Source: RBG-16-49-21 sp040768125 (GTDB lineage Bacteria > Spirochaetota > UBA4802 > UBA5550). From it: a DNA stretch of 64,000 nucleotides. Within the stretch, counting starts at the first letter, position 1. Each line of letters begins with the position of its first letter. Made by a program: the position numbers and the translations under genes. The stretch covers positions 186,001 through 250,000 of the forward strand of contig JAXGNG010000003.1 in NCBI GenBank assembly GCA_040768125.1, in the 5' to 3' direction. Shown here piece after piece: positions 63,407 to 64,000 of the stretch. The notes below the pieces were generated by a model. That model saw only the letters and a list, made by a program, of their open reading frames with translations. It ran no database searches and was not told where the DNA came from.

Positions 63407-64000
63407 TTGTCAATAAAAAAAACCGCGCTGCTGGCGTGTCTTCTGGCGCCGCTTCTGCACGCGGCCCTCTGGGCGGCGCCCGCGAGGACCTGGGAATACT
63501 ACCTGGAAAAGGGCCGGGTGCAGTACCGGGCCGGCATGCTTGACTATGCCATCTTCAACCTCGCGCAGTGCCTGGACGCCAACCCCCGGTGCCTTGAGGC
63601 CGCCAATCTCCTGGCCTCAATTTATATTCAAAAGAACAGGAAGCTGCGCGCCATCGACTATTACCATCATTCACTCGGTATCGATGAGGGCCAGGCTGAG
63701 GTTCACTACGGCCTTGGCGAGCTCTACGAATTTTTCATCGAGCGCGAGAAGGCCTTCTTGCACTACCGCCGTTGCGTGGAGATCGACCCAGGTCACGTGA
63801 GGGGCCATTCGAGCCTCGTTCGGTTTTACCTCGCCCGCAACGATTCCGCCTCGGCTGAGCGGCATACCGCGATCGGTCTCCGTCTCGCCGGTGAGAGGTT
63901 CGGGACCCGTTTGGCCATGGGAGAGGAGGCCAGGAAAAAGGGGAAACACCGGGAAGCCCTTGACATCTATGAGGGTATCGTCAACGAGGCGCCGATTCTT
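63407..64000 (+). CDS. Secreted TPR-repeat protein, 5' part
   Basis: 198 codons up to the window's right edge, with no stop. It starts with TTG at 63407 with GGGGAT upstream; reading SIKKTALLACLLAPLLHAAL then WAAPA gives a signal peptide (cleavage near residue 25). Then TPR units: WEYYLEKGRVQYRAGMLDYA, then NLLASIYIQKNRKLRAIDYY, VHYGLGELYEFFIEREKAFL and more. TPRs mediate protein contacts in the periplasm or outer membrane. The true start could be a non-ATG codon as given, because no in-frame ATG precedes the signal sequence. Confidence 0.8.
   Translation, partial: MSIKKTALLACLLAPLLHAALWAAPARTWEYYLEKGRVQYRAGMLDYAIFNLAQCLDANPRCLEAANLLASIYIQKNRKLRAIDYYHHSLGIDEGQAEVHYGLGELYEFFIEREKAFLHYRRCVEIDPGHVRGHSSLVRFYLARNDSASAERHTAIGLRLAGERFGTRLAMGEEARKKGKHREALDIYEGIVNEAPIL

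Overview
This 64 kb window is chromosomal DNA from a Gram-negative-type bacterium, GC-rich apart from a few AT-rich patches. Many predicted lipoproteins, outer-membrane barrels, PAS/GGDEF signalling proteins, a CapA-type lipoprotein, and a 148-residue protein loosely resembling the Leptospira DUF1564 family suggest a spirochaete, perhaps an environmental relative of Leptospirales. No rRNA or phylogenetic marker was compared, so this is inference. Housekeeping genes are carB (31.6-34.8 kb), serS (61.9-63.1 kb), murI (56.1-56.9 kb), an RlmI-type rRNA methyltransferase (50.1-51.2 kb) and one tRNA-Phe (63.3 kb).

Layout. 0-2.6 kb: end of a cupin_5 gene and a PAS hybrid histidine kinase. 2.6-7.8 kb: a repeat-rich accessory zone holding a SUMF1-type lipoprotein, an ORF6N protein and an outer-membrane protein between hairpin repeats, a 60-bp tandem repeat and two copies of a multi-helix element whose stems covary. 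7.9-17.6 kb: a giant SpvB/VCBS/RHS lipoprotein with an AT-rich, unrelated C-terminal tail, overlapped by an ankyrin-repeat lipoprotein gene (candidate toxin/immunity module), then a complete IS256-family element. 17.7-22.2 kb: a DUF2339 membrane protein, an M48 protease and a methyltransferase. 22.5-23.4 kb: a Phd/VapC-type toxin-antitoxin pair with a near-ideal promoter overlapped by a palindrome, plus a PIN-domain remnant.

23.5-31.5 kb: a second methyltransferase, small secreted and metal-cluster proteins, a Spy/CpxP-like protein with an ECF sigma factor and candidate anti-sigma factor (envelope stress), a cNMP-binding GGDEF cyclase, a CbiR-like cobamide-remodelling enzyme and a second outer-membrane protein paralogous to the one at 5.7-6.6 kb. 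31.6-44.7 kb: carB, a transglutaminase-like lipoprotein, small secreted proteins, a PiT phosphate transporter with a PhoU-like tail, an AAA+ ATPase with PH-like and TerB-like N-terminal regions, a CorA channel fused to an MgtE-N-like domain, and a chalcone-isomerase-fold protein.

44.9-51.2 kb: a PlsC-type acyltransferase, a coiled-coil membrane protein, and a FecR/ECF-sigma pair whose sigma factor ends in a predicted transmembrane helix, divergent from a 48-residue lipoprotein gene. 51.5-54.4 kb: a TRAP transporter operon with a strong hairpin after the binding-protein gene. 54.4-64 kb: a tandem-ACT protein, murI, CapA lipoprotein plus STAS protein, a degenerate RtcA-like protein, a duplicated Tim44/zinc-ribbon/TerB membrane protein, serS, tRNA-Phe and the start of a secreted TPR protein.

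The strongest candidates for something undescribed are the RHS tail/ankyrin lipoprotein module (14.7-16.2 kb) and the covarying repeat element (3.0-3.4 and 7.1-7.4 kb).
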